64,000 bases of DNA from Acheta domesticus. Lineage: Eukaryota > Arthropoda > Insecta > Orthoptera > Gryllidae. The position numbers and the translations under genes were made by a program. Shown one piece after another: positions 1 to 10,492 of this stretch. Below the pieces are notes generated by a model. It was not told the origin of the DNA. It searched no databases and saw only the letters and a program-made list of their open reading frames with translations. The first letter of the stretch is position 1. Every line of letters begins with the position of its first letter. The stretch covers positions 135,608,991 through 135,672,990 of the forward strand of contig JAHLJT010004567.1 in assembly GCA_031308135.1 (NCBI GenBank), in the 5' to 3' direction.

Positions 1-639
1 ATGGCCATTTACATATTCCTATCCTAGTATTTACAGTTTTTTCTGATGGTAACATAACACGAGACTTTAAAAGCAAATTTATTAAGTACATTAGGATACC
101 TATCATTAAGTACTATTTACAGTTCTGTCTAAACAGGGATATTCCCAGTTCGGCGTTATTTTGGCCCCTCAAGGCAAGTACGTGGGTAAAGGTCTAAGTT
201 ACGTTCTGAGTCTGGATCAGAGGCTTTTTTGTGTAATGCAGTGGTGTCAAGGTTTTCTACTGGTGGCTGTGGCACGCGTCATGGCCCCGTAGTATGCCGC
301 GAGCTTCTCTGCGCAACTAGCGACGGGAAAGGGAACTTTTAGTAACCCTACTGTTTTACAAAAGGGATGGCATCGTTGGTGGCGAGGTAATGAACTGCGT
401 GGAGGGGCGATTTCGTCGTGGCACTCGTGCCACGGACTACCGCTCGCGGCGTCGACCTTGACAACACGTGTAAGACTACGTCCGCCGCGAAGAGAGGCCA
501 ATGGAAGGGTCCGAGAGGGGCGCGCTGATTGGCCGAGGGGGTGAGTTCACAAAGCTGTGGACAGGTCGATTACAAAGCAGCAACAATAAAGGATTTGGTT
601 ATGGTTTGGTTTAGATTATTTTTGGACGCTGCTAGCTTC
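1..639. other. Intergenic or intronic sequence, no gene seen
   Basis: The first 240 bases are AT-rich. The rest has mixed composition with several CpG-containing stretches (about 245-545). Open frames on both strands are short and resemble no family I know. I see no tRNA, repeat or splice pattern that I can defend. Confidence 0.5.
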
Positions 640-1500
640 AGATGCCTTCGGTGGGGAGTTCACACTCGCACTCCGTCCGCGAGGTGGTTTCGCCGTCGCT
701 GCTGCTGAGTGGAGGAAGCGCCTCCGGTGTCGGGTGTCGCATCGATCGCTTTCTTTCGCACGTGGGTGGCGGTGGCGGCTGATCGCTGCCCGCGGCACTG
801 TTGGCTCGGACACCGCGCCCGTCGCCGGCGCCCGCCCGCCCACCCGCCCTCGGAAGCAGGGGGTCCAACTGTGGCGCGCTTCCCCAGAGGCGGGAATCAC
901 GACCGCGGGGGCGGTCGTAGTTTCTTGTGGAGACTTGTAAACGGTTAACCGGTCCCTGAGTTTCAAGGCGACACCCACGTCGTTAGCTTCAAGGTGGAGC
1001 AAGTGAGTAGGGCGATGGTAAGCTCCGTTTCTCCGGGTTCGCCCGGTAATCCACAAGTTGGGCCCCTGACGCGTCGACCTTAGGGCAGGATTGGGCGAAG
1101 GGCTTCTTCGGGATGAACCGAACCTACATGTAGTTGCCTAGGTTCCAGGGTTCTCACGTCGATAGCTTACACGTGACTGCAGTGAGGAGACGGTAAGAGG
1201 GCCCTGAGCTGCCTGGGCGTCAGTTCGGGTGGCTCCCTGTTGGGCTATTGGCTTGGTCGTGGCAGTGGCGCGGTACTCTGAGCTTAGAGGAGGGACTTGT
1301 CCCGGCGCGTTGTGAGTGGTGCGTTGATTCGGCTGCGGTGCCGGCGTGAAAAGCAGATAGCTTTGAGCTGACAGGGCAGTCCAAACCAGGAATTGAATGG
1401 GAAGGTTACCGTGACGGTAAACTGCTACTAGCGGGATTCAGACACCAGCCTGTCGGAGTATTTGTGTGCCGGCGGGGGTGCGGATAAAGGCGAAAGCCTA
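640..1500. other. GC-rich, CpG-containing island, no recognisable gene
   Basis: The composition switches from AT-rich to strongly GC-rich at about 640, is richest at about 660-930, and falls back after about 1,500. Open frames of up to 146 codons occur on both strands, as expected where stop codons are rare. Their translations are low-complexity (Arg, Pro, Ala, Gly) and match no domain I recognise. It could be a CpG-island promoter, a first exon of an unseen gene, or an unclassified repeat. Confidence 0.45.
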
Positions 1501-2717
1501 GATGCCCACTGGAGCATTCAGCAAAAAAAACAGATTTTATTTCTCTCTTACACGACAAATACATTTTTTACTGTTCTTTGACGAAATTATCACCCAGCAA
1601 TGGGAAAGTATTCTCTTAATTTCAAACTATTACTTGCCGTATCGCGTCATTGCCATTTTTGTGAATGTGAAATATATTAATGTGAAATAAATATATAAAT
1701 CTCAAAGTGTTAACAATTCTCGCTTAGGGACGGACTCTTAGCTCTTTTAACATAAAAGTATCTTTCTCTGTTAAACCATCTAACCTGAATGTAAGTGGGT
1801 AATGTAATTATTGCATCAAAATAAACGCGATTACAAAATCAAAATATTTTCAATTCAAAATGTTTTATTTTACATTCAATTGACAATTAGAAATGTGATG
1901 TATTGCTACGTTTTAATGGTTCATTTCTTTGCGTTAGATAAGAAACGAGAATTAATGTAGCAAAATTTGGGCCAATGACAGTCGACTGACTTTTCCAGAA
2001 GAAAGTCATGGGCCAGGTATTCAGTGATGTCCTACCACTCCGGAGCAATCTGTGCAACCCTTAATTTTAAATCTCGCGCCAGCTGCTCTGAAAGCTGTGT
2101 CCACTGCGCACGAACACTAATAAGCAGGGTTAGGATCCTGACGACCCAAAATTGTTTAAAAATGACTTGTAAAATGACTTAAAAATAAGAGGAAAATTAC
2201 CCAATTTTTAAAAAAGTACTCAAAATGTGTATGAATATTTTTATTTATTCAGTGATTTTTTTAATTATAAATAAAATTTATTCATAAACAATTATATTTA
2301 ATATAAAGTTTTTATTTTAAGGGGATAATCGTTAGCTCCGATATTTGAACGTCAGTTTTGAAAGGTTGAGGAAGTTACCGATGATACGTGTAATTTTGAG
2401 AGTTAGAAAAACAGAACCCACTGCAGTAGTGAATTTTGTCATGAACTGATGAGACAATAAAAATTTTGTTTTAGTGCATAAATTGTAAATTCATGAAACA
2501 TTCACTAAAAAAAACACGAAAAGGAAACAAAAATGACAAATGACGCAAAGGTCGAGAAAAGTGACATAATGGTTTAAAATGACAAAAATGGCCCAATAAT
2601 TATACATTTCTATTATCTATACGGCATGATAAACATTATTTTACAAATTAACTATATCTAGAATGTATCAATGAAAAGATGACCTGTCATCAGTATCCGA
2701 ACCCTGCTAATAATCTG
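1501..2717. other. AT-rich non-coding sequence
   Basis: This stretch is AT-rich with many stop codons in all frames. I see no gene, repeat or structured element in it. Confidence 0.5.
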
Positions 2718-2903
2718 TATTCCGATTTAAATTGTACTGTCCCACCAAGGTTACATAGCTGGAAGGAGAGGGGGGCATTCAATCGGAAGCTTCAAATCCA
2801 AAGACTTACGTAAGACGTAACAAAGTTCCAGATTGGGTGACAGTGCCCCTCTCTCCTTCCAGCTAGTGACTTTCAAGGGATAGTACGTTAAAACTGGAGT
2901 ATA
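2718..2903. mobile_element. MITE, family C, copy 1
   Basis: This element of about 186 bp has imperfect terminal inverted repeats. The left end (TATTCCGATTTAAATTGTAC) pairs with the right end (GTACGTTAAAACTGGAGTATA region), and GGAAGGAGAGGGG near the left pairs with CCCCTCTCTCCTTCC near the right. It has no coding capacity. It resembles the sequence at 55,709-55,880, including the end motif GGAGTATA, so it is a dispersed family rather than a chance hairpin. The termini fall at TA, which suggests Tc1/mariner-type mobilisation; that is an inference. Confidence 0.7.
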
Positions 2904-3291
2904 ATTACCTTACCAACGATCTTGTCGTATCTGCGCTCAATTATCGCCAGAGGCCCTGACGTCTCTCGGCGAAAGGGCTGAAGATTCCCGCTCTGCCACG
3001 AGATCGCTGTTTAACGGACATTTCGACGGTCGCCTTTTGCCTCTCGCTTATCTGCAGAACTGTCGAGCATCGCAGAACGCTACAGCCCTGTGTCTCCGTA
3101 AGGTTGTCGTTCGTTCAACAACGGCCATTCAATGTAAAGCAATCATTCTCACAAGCAGCTACCAGTTGCGTTTTAAGCGGTGAATAACACAGAAATGTAT
3201 CTGAAAATCACAAGTTTCCCCTTTCTTTTCTTGAGCATTCAAGGCAGTACACAACTACATACTAGTCATTGTTTTGAAAGAACTCCAAAGG

Positions 3292-3340
<49 letters not shown>

Positions 3341-4075
3341 ATTTCAAACGAAACGAATTATCAGTTGATCATTCGGCTTGGAATATTGTATCTCTCGTTC
3401 TTTTTTTGAGCGTTTTTAATTCAGTGAACGGAAGCGCGAAGTAACGTCAATCCGAGTATAATACACTAATTTTTACCTGTTAACAAATTTCCAAATTATT
3501 GATATTCCAGCGCCGCCTCACGTAGCTTCGGCTCGTTATAGCTTGGCCGCCGCGTGTTTTGCTCGCATTTGTTCACTGCTGCGTTAATCGGCGCGCATAC
3601 AGCAACGCGGACAAAGCCTCCCGTGAGCCGTCACGCTCAATTTCGTGTTTCACAGGACTCGTTGAAAAAAAAACTTTTCATGCAGGAATTTCGGTTTTCA
3701 AAATTTATTAAAATCTCTTTCATTACGTTAAGCATTTAATATCCTGAAAATATAAATACCTTGAATTGGAAGCACATTAAGTAATTGAATTCATGATTTC
3801 AACATCGAAATGGAAAGGTAATGCATTATGAGGTAAAATTGAATAACGACAAAGGGATTGTTTGGTAAATGCGGAAATTATTACATGAACAATTGAATTC
3901 AAATAATTCAAAACTGTTATTTTGGTATCAATGAATGATTTTTCAGAATTGAAGGGTATGAGGAAACATAATGGTAACCCACGTCGAGTGTAAACTGAGA
4001 TACAGAGTTGAGAAATTGTTGTTTTCTAGATTACCGTAGGCCAGGCCTGTAAAGGATTTTTCAATTTGACTGACC
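2904..4075. other. Non-coding sequence with a TA microsatellite
   Basis: The stretch is mostly AT-rich. It has a small GC-richer patch at about 3,500-3,660 and a TA run at 3,297-3,337. The open frame of 61 codons at 3,554-3,739 has no recognisable features. I see no gene. Confidence 0.5.
3297..3337. repeat. (AT)n microsatellite
   Basis: There are about 20 uninterrupted AT dinucleotides. Confidence 0.98.
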
Positions 4076-4332
4076 TATACTGCGATTTTTCTAACTGCGA
4101 CCCTCAAGGCCACTCAAATCCCATCTTCGCGATGGAATATGTCACGGCATTTCGCGTCTTTCTCAGTGGTTCCGCTAGATTTCGCACGATCGTGACCGTA
4201 TGAAGCAGAGCTTGCGATCATGCGACTTCTACCGGCAAGACCGAGAAAAGACGCGAAATGCCGTGACATATTTCATCGCGAAGATGGGATTTCAGTGGCC
4301 TTGAGGGTCGCAGTTAGAAAAATCGCAGTATA
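4076..4332. mobile_element. MITE, family A, copy 1 (long-TIR foldback)
   Basis: This element of about 257 bp is nearly all inverted repeat. The left arm, beginning TATACTGCGATTTTTC at 4,076, is matched in reverse complement by the right arm ending GAAAAATCGCAGTATA at 4,332. I could follow the arms for about 88 bp with only about three differences, so the copy is young or well preserved. It has no coding capacity. TATA flanks both ends, consistent with a TA target duplication. Diverged family members lie at 34,093-34,314 and 55,454-55,711. Confidence 0.88.
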
Positions 4333-5659
4333 GGGAGCCGCGCGCGAGCAACATGAGTGCAAGCCCGGGCTGCGTGGATGGGTGGGAATAAGACCCATTC
4401 TAGGAGTTGGAACAGCCAATGAGAATGCGCAATTCGAACAGTAACGCGTAAATTGAAGGAGCAACGTGAGAATTGATGGACTTTACATTCAGTACAAGTA
4501 TCATTACTTTTTACTTCGGAAATGTTTGTTGTCGATTTATGACAATGTGAAGAATGAACCTAAAACGAATTAGACATACATATTTCATTTGGATACCATT
4601 ATTATAATTGCTTGTAGGGCTGATAATGTAATTTGCTTTGCTACGATATAATCGCAAACTTAGCGTGTTGCTAAAAATACAAAATTGTAATATTGAGTCT
4701 CTTTAGTATGATGATGACAATGATAAATTATTTTTTCATTAAGTATGTTTAATTCATTTATACAATTCTATCAGTAGTTAAAAAAAATTAATCTTAAAAA
4801 TTCATGATTACTAGAGATTGGATTTTGACGACTTAAGTGGCCAAAATTGATCAATTAAATGCTCATAAAATGTTTGAAAAATGACCTAAAAGCAAAGAAA
4901 ATTTGTGTAAACAATTCGTTGAAAACCAGTCCACCAGTTCATTTGAATATCTGTTGTACATGTTACTGATGTGATCGCGGCTTCTTCCTTTAGTTCAAGA
5001 GAACTCAGCTTGCAAACCTATCCAATACCAATTAAATATTCAATACCTTCTTAATCCATAATTTCTGTGGATCGACTCCTTTTAGCGTACTTTATGAGAA
5101 CACACGTTTGCATTGTGAAGCGAGTCATGTATCTCCAATTTCATGGTCTACTTGATGCACATTTAAACTTGCACAACTCTAATTGCCTACTTGTTTGTGT
5201 TCGCTAAGCAATTCATCAATTATGAACTTGATACCTCTGTGCGAGTTTGTGATTAACTGTCAGTTTGCGATCAACACGAGGTGTAAATTTGTAACTTGAA
5301 AGTTTTAGTGTATGTTTCTAGTAAAACTAACAAGGTGCTTTGCACATGATCATGCGAGAGCGGGAACTTTCATTTAAGTATGGTAATAACAGTTTTACTC
5401 CCATGCAGGGCTAATTATGCTGCAATATTTTTTCTATTATAAAACTAAAATAAAATATTCATTATTTATTATTTTTTGAAGTCTTATTGATATTTCAGAT
5501 CAATTTTACCACTTTTTGTAGTGACATGTATTTTAATGAAGAAAAGAGATTTATGTTTTCATTTGTTTCTTTTGTTAGGTGACCATTAGGTAAACATTTT
5601 TTATTTTCGATTGATTTTTCTAGGCATGTTTACTGCTATTGCCATTATTCCCTTTAGTG
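4333..5659. other. AT-rich non-coding sequence
   Basis: This is AT-rich sequence with frequent stop codons in every frame. No gene, RNA or repeat was recognised. Confidence 0.5.
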
Positions 5660-5885
5660 TAGTGAATTTTATCCTGGCAAGTGATTTCGTCTCCGCTGGA
5701 TGGTGAATTTCAGATGGGTGAACGGAAAAATCACAGGAAACTACTGATCAGAGCAGCCTGTTGCTAGAATTCTCCTCCAGACAGCACCTAAAATTGACCA
5801 AAAGTAGCTAAACTGTGTCGACAATCCACGACCATCAGGGCTTCAGGTTTTAGCCACTGCAGAGACAGTAACAATGCTGGTTTTG
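5660..5885 (-). mobile_element. tRNA-derived SINE, family I, truncated fragment
   Basis: The core (CTAGAATTCTCCTCCAGACA and the upstream ACTACTGATCAGAGCAGC) matches the SINE copies at 7,096-7,638, 32,732-33,320 and 53,942-54,262 in the same orientation. The end that should carry the tRNA-like head is degraded, with only a faint B-box region (about 5,830-5,870). The 3' half is missing. Confidence 0.7.
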
Positions 5886-6077
5886 AGCTTAACTATACCG
5901 AGTTTGAGTTTTGAACGTCAATATAAAAGTCTATAATTAAAATGCTCATTTGGAATATAACATGTTCTTTCAAAAACTCAATTTTACTATGTTCATAGAT
6001 ACATCTATTCATGACTAAATATTATGTTTTCTGTATTTCCTATATAGTTAATGACTTCTTTGCGGTCCGTCATTCGT

Positions 6078-6080
<3 letters not shown>

Positions 6081-6125
<45 letters not shown>
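6081..6125. repeat. (TA)n microsatellite
   Basis: There are about 22 uninterrupted TA dinucleotides. Confidence 0.98.
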
Positions 6126-6127
<2 letters not shown>

Positions 6128-6219
6128 TCACGAGATATCTTACAGACATGTTATAAACATAGTATTTATGGAATTGAATGAACAGATGTGAAAGGCATTA
6201 ATAACCAGCTACTTGTATT

Positions 6220-6500
6220 ATTGATTCGAGGGACCCCCCAATGGGAATAGATTGGGAAACTGTCTTCTGTCCGGGATCAGCGCCGAAAATGCACGTAATT
6301 GTTCCAGCTGGCTCTCGCTGCGAACTAGAGCGAAATTCTTGCGGAGATTTGCTGCTTCACATTCCCGCCGCGAGAGGCACGATAAATACGAGCGCGGAGC
6401 GCCGTCACGCTCCCGCCGGCGGAGGCGAAGGCAGCCGAGTGGGAGGACGTCACGCGGGGCAGGGAACACGGAGGACACGAGGGGAGCGACGTGAATGAGG
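6220..6500. other. GC-rich island, possible regulatory element
   Basis: This block is GC- and CpG-rich (densest about 6,360-6,490) in AT-rich surroundings. Overlapping open frames of about 80-86 codons on both strands are low-complexity and mutually exclusive, so I do not call a gene. It could be a CpG-rich regulatory island or an unannotated first exon. Confidence 0.35.
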
Positions 6501-6903
6501 ACTGAAGCCGGGGAGAGTACAGCGTGTGATGTGGAGCAGAGTATGGATCAGGGAGTGAGATGTAAGATGTGGAATGATGTGGAGAGGGAGGTGAGGAGCG
6601 AATAGCGGGGTGCGAGTGGTGTGGAGTGGGATTAGGACGGAGTTGCAGCGGGATGGGAACCAGATAGGAAGGATTAGGGCGCGTGGGAGCGGAGTTAGCG
6701 TGAGGTTGGAGCGTGGTGGGGTTGTGGCTGGAGCGGGGACGGAGCGGTGACGGAGATGAGTGCGGCGACGGCAGAGCGGGAACGGGAACGGGAATCAGAG
6801 TGCTCTATGAAGTAAGGTTGCGGAGAGGGGAGTAAAGTGCATGTGAATGGAATGAGGTTTGGAGGGTGCGAAGCGGGGAGTAGAGCATGGAGTGCAGCAA
6901 GAT
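6500..6903. repeat. G-rich cryptic repeat (GGAG/GTGGAG-like)
   Basis: The + strand is strongly G-rich, with irregular repetition of GGAGTG, GTGGAG and GGAACGGGA-like words but no fixed period. No credible coding frame was seen. It starts a G-skewed tract that runs, interrupted by a SINE, to the minisatellite ending at 9,083. Confidence 0.6.
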
Positions 6904-7042
6904 GTGTAACGGAGTGAGAAGCGAGACATGCTTTATAGGTGTGCTCGGGTCGCAGAAGGAAGGAAGAAGAAGGAAGTTAGGAATGGTTGGGCGTTTGGTG
7001 AGAAGCACAGAGCGAAGTGAGCGAGGTGGAGCCTTGTTGATT
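6904..7042 (+). repeat. Direct repeat flanking a SINE, left unit
   Basis: This unit begins GTGTAACGGAGTGAGAAGCG and ends GAGGTGGAGCCTTGTTG. The same sequence, diverged by point changes and small indels, recurs at 7,647-7,775 on the other side of the SINE at 7,096-7,638. A normal SINE target-site duplication is under about 20 bp, so these units need another explanation, such as a segmental duplication with the SINE between the copies. Confidence 0.85.
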
Positions 7043-7095
7043 GATTGTTACACACTTACTGTTGACATACACCGATTAACACCGTCATAACACCC

Positions 7096-7638
7096 GATTG
7101 ATTGATTGTGATTCCGAGCGCGTCAACTACTTAGGTCATTAGTTCTGTAAGGGTCGCGCATGTTTTTTGCTCGGGAGGCGGCAGTGATCTTCCCCCGCTG
7201 GATGGCGAGATCCGGCGCAGACCTACCGTCGACTAGAAGGGTTTCCCCAACCGCGTATCTCCTACTAGCGGGGCACCGCCCTAGCCGGAACAAGCTCTAA
7301 GCCCCCGACCGGTTTCCTGGCATGGGTGGGACTGTAGTGCATGCTAGTGTAAGTATATGTAAGGGCAGAGGATATGACAAGGAAGAGGTAGGAAAGATCG
7401 CGCGCGCTCCGTGACCCGTTTGTTAGGGTTCTACTCCGGCATTCGTCAAATGGTCACCTGAGAAATCACGGAAAACTACTGATCAGAGATGTTGGCAGCT
7501 AGAATTCTCCTCAACGCAGCGACTGAATTCGACCCAGCTAAGAAGCTAGTGTCGAAAATCTTGACACCGTCGGGACTCGAACCTTAGGACCTCCCGGTCA
7601 GAGGCACTGCAGTGACATCAGTTGATGCACTGAAATAC
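7096..7638 (-). mobile_element. tRNA-derived SINE, family I, near full length
   Basis: This is the best full-length copy of the window's main SINE, about 540 bp, on the minus strand. The 5' head is at the right. Read on the minus strand it contains GGTTCGAGTCCC (about 7,571-7,582), an excellent Pol III B box, preceded by an A-box-like stretch near 7,615-7,635. The tail is at the left, as GATTGATTGATTG (7,096 onward). The body carries blocks shared by all copies, including ACTACTGATCAGAG, TAGAATTCTCC and CGGTCAGAGGCACTGCAGTG. SINEs encode no protein and are mobilised by LINE machinery. The partner LINE cannot be identified from this sequence. Confidence 0.88.
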
Positions 7639-7646
7639 TTTTTCCG

Positions 7647-7775
7647 GTGTAACGGAGTGAGAAGCGAGACGTGCTTTATAGGTGTACTCGGGTCGCAGAA
7701 AGAAGAAAGTTACGAACGGCTGAGCGCTGGGTGAGAAGCGTAGAGCAAAGTGGGCGAGGTGGAGCCTTATTGTAG
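7647..7775 (+). repeat. Direct repeat flanking a SINE, right unit
   Basis: This is the partner of 6,904-7,042. It begins with the same GTGTAACGGAGTGAGAAGCG and ends in GAGGTGGAGCCTTATTG, with small indels between the copies. Together the two units bracket the SINE. Confidence 0.85.
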
Positions 7776-8340
7776 TGGGATGCTCCAGCCGGAGGTCTCG
7801 CTGCTGTGGATACAGAGTGGTATGTGAAGCGGATACAACAGTACAGAGCGAGAAAAGAAGGTGATTGTAGCAGAGAGCCTTCTGCGAAACAGAGGGATGG
7901 AGAACATGGGGTGGGGAGGGGATTGATAGAGGGGAAGGACACGAAGCGGGGAACTCGAAATATACTTTAGGGAAGGTGGCGGAGCAGGGTATGCTGAGTG
8001 GGCAACGTGGGGAGAAGATAGCTGCCGTAGCATTGAACCGGAGAGGTGGGCGTGGGAGCGTGTGGAGGAGGCGGGAAAGCCAGACCTATAAAGAGGGAAC
8101 GGAGGGAGTGACTCGTTTAGAGGAATGCGGGGTGGAACACAGAGCAGGGCGCGCGGATGAGAACAGTGGGGGGTGAAGAAACGGACCTAGTTGCTCAGAG
8201 GGTGAGAGAGTATTGCGTGGCGGGGAGAGTGGGAGGCGCGGTTGGGATAATTCGAAAGTGAAAGAAACCATGCGGAGCGGCTGCTGCCGGGTTCATTCGC
8301 GTCTCAGGAATTCCCTTTGCGCCGCGCAGCACAGAGGTGG
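7776..8340. other. G-rich non-coding sequence before the minisatellite
   Basis: The + strand is purine-rich, with GGAG, GAAAGG and GGTGGG words. Overlapping low-complexity frames occur on both strands (for example 7,767-8,033 and 7,976-8,176). They resemble no protein family, so I treat them as composition artefacts. Confidence 0.5.
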
Positions 8341-9083
8341 GTGAAGGGGCGGGCGAAGGGGGGGCGAAGGGCGGGCGAAGGGGCGGGCGAAGGGGCGGGT
8401 GAAGGGGCGGGCGAAGGGGCGGGCGAAGGGGCGGGCGAAGGGGCGGGCGAAGGGGCGGGCGAAGGGGCGGGCGAAGGGGCGGGCGAAGGGGCGGGCGAAG
8501 GGGCGGGCGAAGGGGCGGGCGAAGGGGCGGGCGAAGGGGCGGGCGAAGGGGGGGCGAAGGGGGGGCGAAGGGGCGGGCGAAGGGGCGGGCGAAGGGGCGG
8601 GCGAAGGGGCGGGCGAAGGGGGGGCGAAGGGGCGGGCGAAGGGGCGGGCGAAGGGGCGGGCGAAGGGGCGGGCGAAGGGGCGGGCGAAGGGGCGGGCGAA
8701 GGGGCGGGCGAAGGGGCGGGCGAAGGGGCGGGGCGAAGGGGCGGGCGAAGGGGCGGGCGAAGGGGCGGGCGAAGGGGCGGGCGAAGGGGCGGGCGAAGGG
8801 CGGGCGAAGGGGCGGGCGAAGGGGGGGGCGAAGGGGGGGGCGAAGGGGGCGGCGAAGGGGCGGGCGAAGGGCGGGCGAAGGGGCGGGCGAAGGGGGGGCG
8901 AAGGGGGGGCGAAGGGGCGGGCGAAGGGGCGGGCGAAGGGGCGGGCGAAGGGGCGGGCGAAGGGGCGGGCGAAGGGGCGGGCGAAGGGGCGGGCGAAGGG
9001 GCGGGCGAAGGGGGGGCGAAGGGGCGGGCGAAGGGGCGGGCGAAGGGGCGGGCGAAGGGGCGGGCGAAGAGGCGGGCGAAGGG
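8341..9083 (+). repeat. 12-bp GC-rich minisatellite (GGGGCGGGCGAA)n
   Basis: About 740 bp are built from the 12-mer GGGGCGGGCGAA, roughly 60 units. Variants of 11 bp (GGGCGGGCGAA, GGGGGGGCGAA) and 13 bp occur, with sporadic base changes such as GTGAA at the start and GAAGAGG near the end. The array is open in four of six frames, giving (GEGA)n, (AKGR)n and Pro/Ala/Arg-rich translations on the opposite strand. These are periodicity artefacts, not genes. Regular G3-4 runs separated by 1-4 nt give strong G-quadruplex potential on the + strand. Array length is likely variable and hard to assemble. Confidence 0.97.
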
Positions 9084-9374
9084 AAATAAAGCTGGTTCCA
9101 GCTGGGGCTGTACCCAGCTAGTGAGAGATACATGTTGAGGAATACCTCGCAAGCTGACGGGGGGAGCACGTCATATCTAACGCTTTTTGTATTGAAAACT
9201 AAAGATTTTTGCGATAATACTAAGTATTTCTCAATATTAGACCTTCAAATCATTTCATGTTCATTTTTGAAAATGATAATAGTTTTCGTGGGAGGTTCGT
9301 TTAAAGGGAAAGACTCTATTACGAATATATTACGATAACGATATAATAACGATACATATAACACAATGAACAAT

Positions 9375-9465
9375 ATATATTCGGTGTACGGTCCACTGCC
9401 AACCAGCGTGGATAATACTTGTCCGCAGAGCTTGAGTTCGAAACTTAGCCGGAGTTATATATTTT
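9375..9465 (+). mobile_element. Possible tRNA-like SINE head (weak)
   Basis: GAGTTCGAAACT (about 9,434) resembles a Pol III B box, and AACCAGCGTGG (about 9,402) could be an A box at roughly tRNA spacing. No cloverleaf or TSD is clear, so this is only a possible SINE head. Confidence 0.3.
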
Positions 9466-9552
9466 TAGGGAGCCATTGGTAATAATGCTTCTTTCATGGC
9501 ATGGGGTAGCGTTCTAAATGTTCAATATTAGGGAGTTTGTGCAAGCCCTACC

Positions 9553-9640
9553 GGACAACAGTATCGATCTTTTGCGCCTGCGCAGATGCATTAAATTGAT
9601 CCGAAACCTTGAATTGCGCATGCGCAGAAGATCGATAGTG
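9553..9640. repeat. Inverted repeat with paired NRF1-like sites
   Basis: Two arms, TATCGATCTTTTGCGCCTGCGCAG on the left and its imperfect complement ending TGCGCATGCGCAGAAGATCGATA on the right, could form a hairpin of about 25 bp with a loop of about 30 nt. The right arm contains TGCGCATGCGCA, the palindromic consensus of the NRF1/Ewg factor family. The left arm has the near match TGCGCCTGCGCA. Whether this is a small MITE or a regulatory site is open. Confidence 0.6.
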
Positions 9641-10296
9641 CGTTAACGTTCGAGGGTGCACATTCTCCGCATTTAGCACTAGTACTAAAAGTGAGATGAT
9701 ACACAAGGGAACGGAGAAATCTGTGAATGCAACAAAGAAAACCAATAATTTCGTCTGACCGCATCGTCACTAATGACCGTAATGTATCAGTGATTTTTAT
9801 ACTTGAATAAAATACAATGATAGTAAATTTTTTATTTTATTTTATTTTTATTTTTAAAAAATGGAAGAGTTTTATTTTGCTCATAGGATTGCGCCACTCG
9901 GATTTTCAGTCTAGTATCACATTTCCTACTCGCAAACTAAATTGACACTTTTACCACTCAAATCATAATAACTAATAAATATTTTTTGCTTGTTTTAAAA
10001 TGATAGTAAGAATAAAGTGTAATACACCAAATTCATTTGTATAAACCCATTTCTATTGAACTTTTAAAATGAAAAAATAAGATAAGTATTTTAACCACTT
10101 GCGGTACGTTTGGGTAGGAGTGTTTCAAAGCCGATGGCTGATTGGTTGTTGTGATAGTTGAAGTTGCAACAAGTAAAATTATAAAACCGTAAGCACTAAT
10201 TCTAGAAAGTATGAGCTGTGTAAAATATCTAGTTATAATTATTATCTCAAAATTCTTGAATTATTGTAGATAATATTTTCCTCAGTTTGTGATGTT
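9641..10296. other. AT-rich non-coding sequence upstream of the retrotransposon
   Basis: The sequence is AT-rich, with a TTTTATTTTA-like low-complexity patch near 9,830-9,860. No gene was recognised. Confidence 0.5.
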
Positions 10297-10310
10297 AAGA
10301 ATAAATATAC
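10297..10310 (+). repeat. 5' target-site duplication of I-clade element, copy 1
   Basis: AAGAATAAATATAC immediately precedes the element and recurs exactly after the poly(A) tail at 15,724-15,737. A 14-bp duplication is typical of target-primed reverse transcription. It fixes both ends of the element and shows that it is a full-length insertion. Confidence 0.93.
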
Positions 10311-10492
10311 TCTTCGCTCAGAATTGAAGCCGAAGCGGACGTGTGTTCTAGTGCCGAGTCCTACTCTGTAACGCGAGTGTTTTTAAACTGTATAAGTTTA
10401 CTATTCAACATATACGTGAACAGTGTAAAGCATCCACAGATAACAACCTTAATTGAAATCTACTGTAATAACATTGGAAACTCTCCCATACA

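Noticed and set aside
3554..3739. Small gene in the GC-richer patch near 3.5 kb
   Set aside because: It has 61 codons with no domain, and a long poly-Lys stretch caused by an A-run.
8195..9169. Long open frames (240-324 codons) over the minisatellite on both strands
   Set aside because: They arise from a 12-bp repeat without stop codons. Several frames are open simultaneously and translate to simple repeats.
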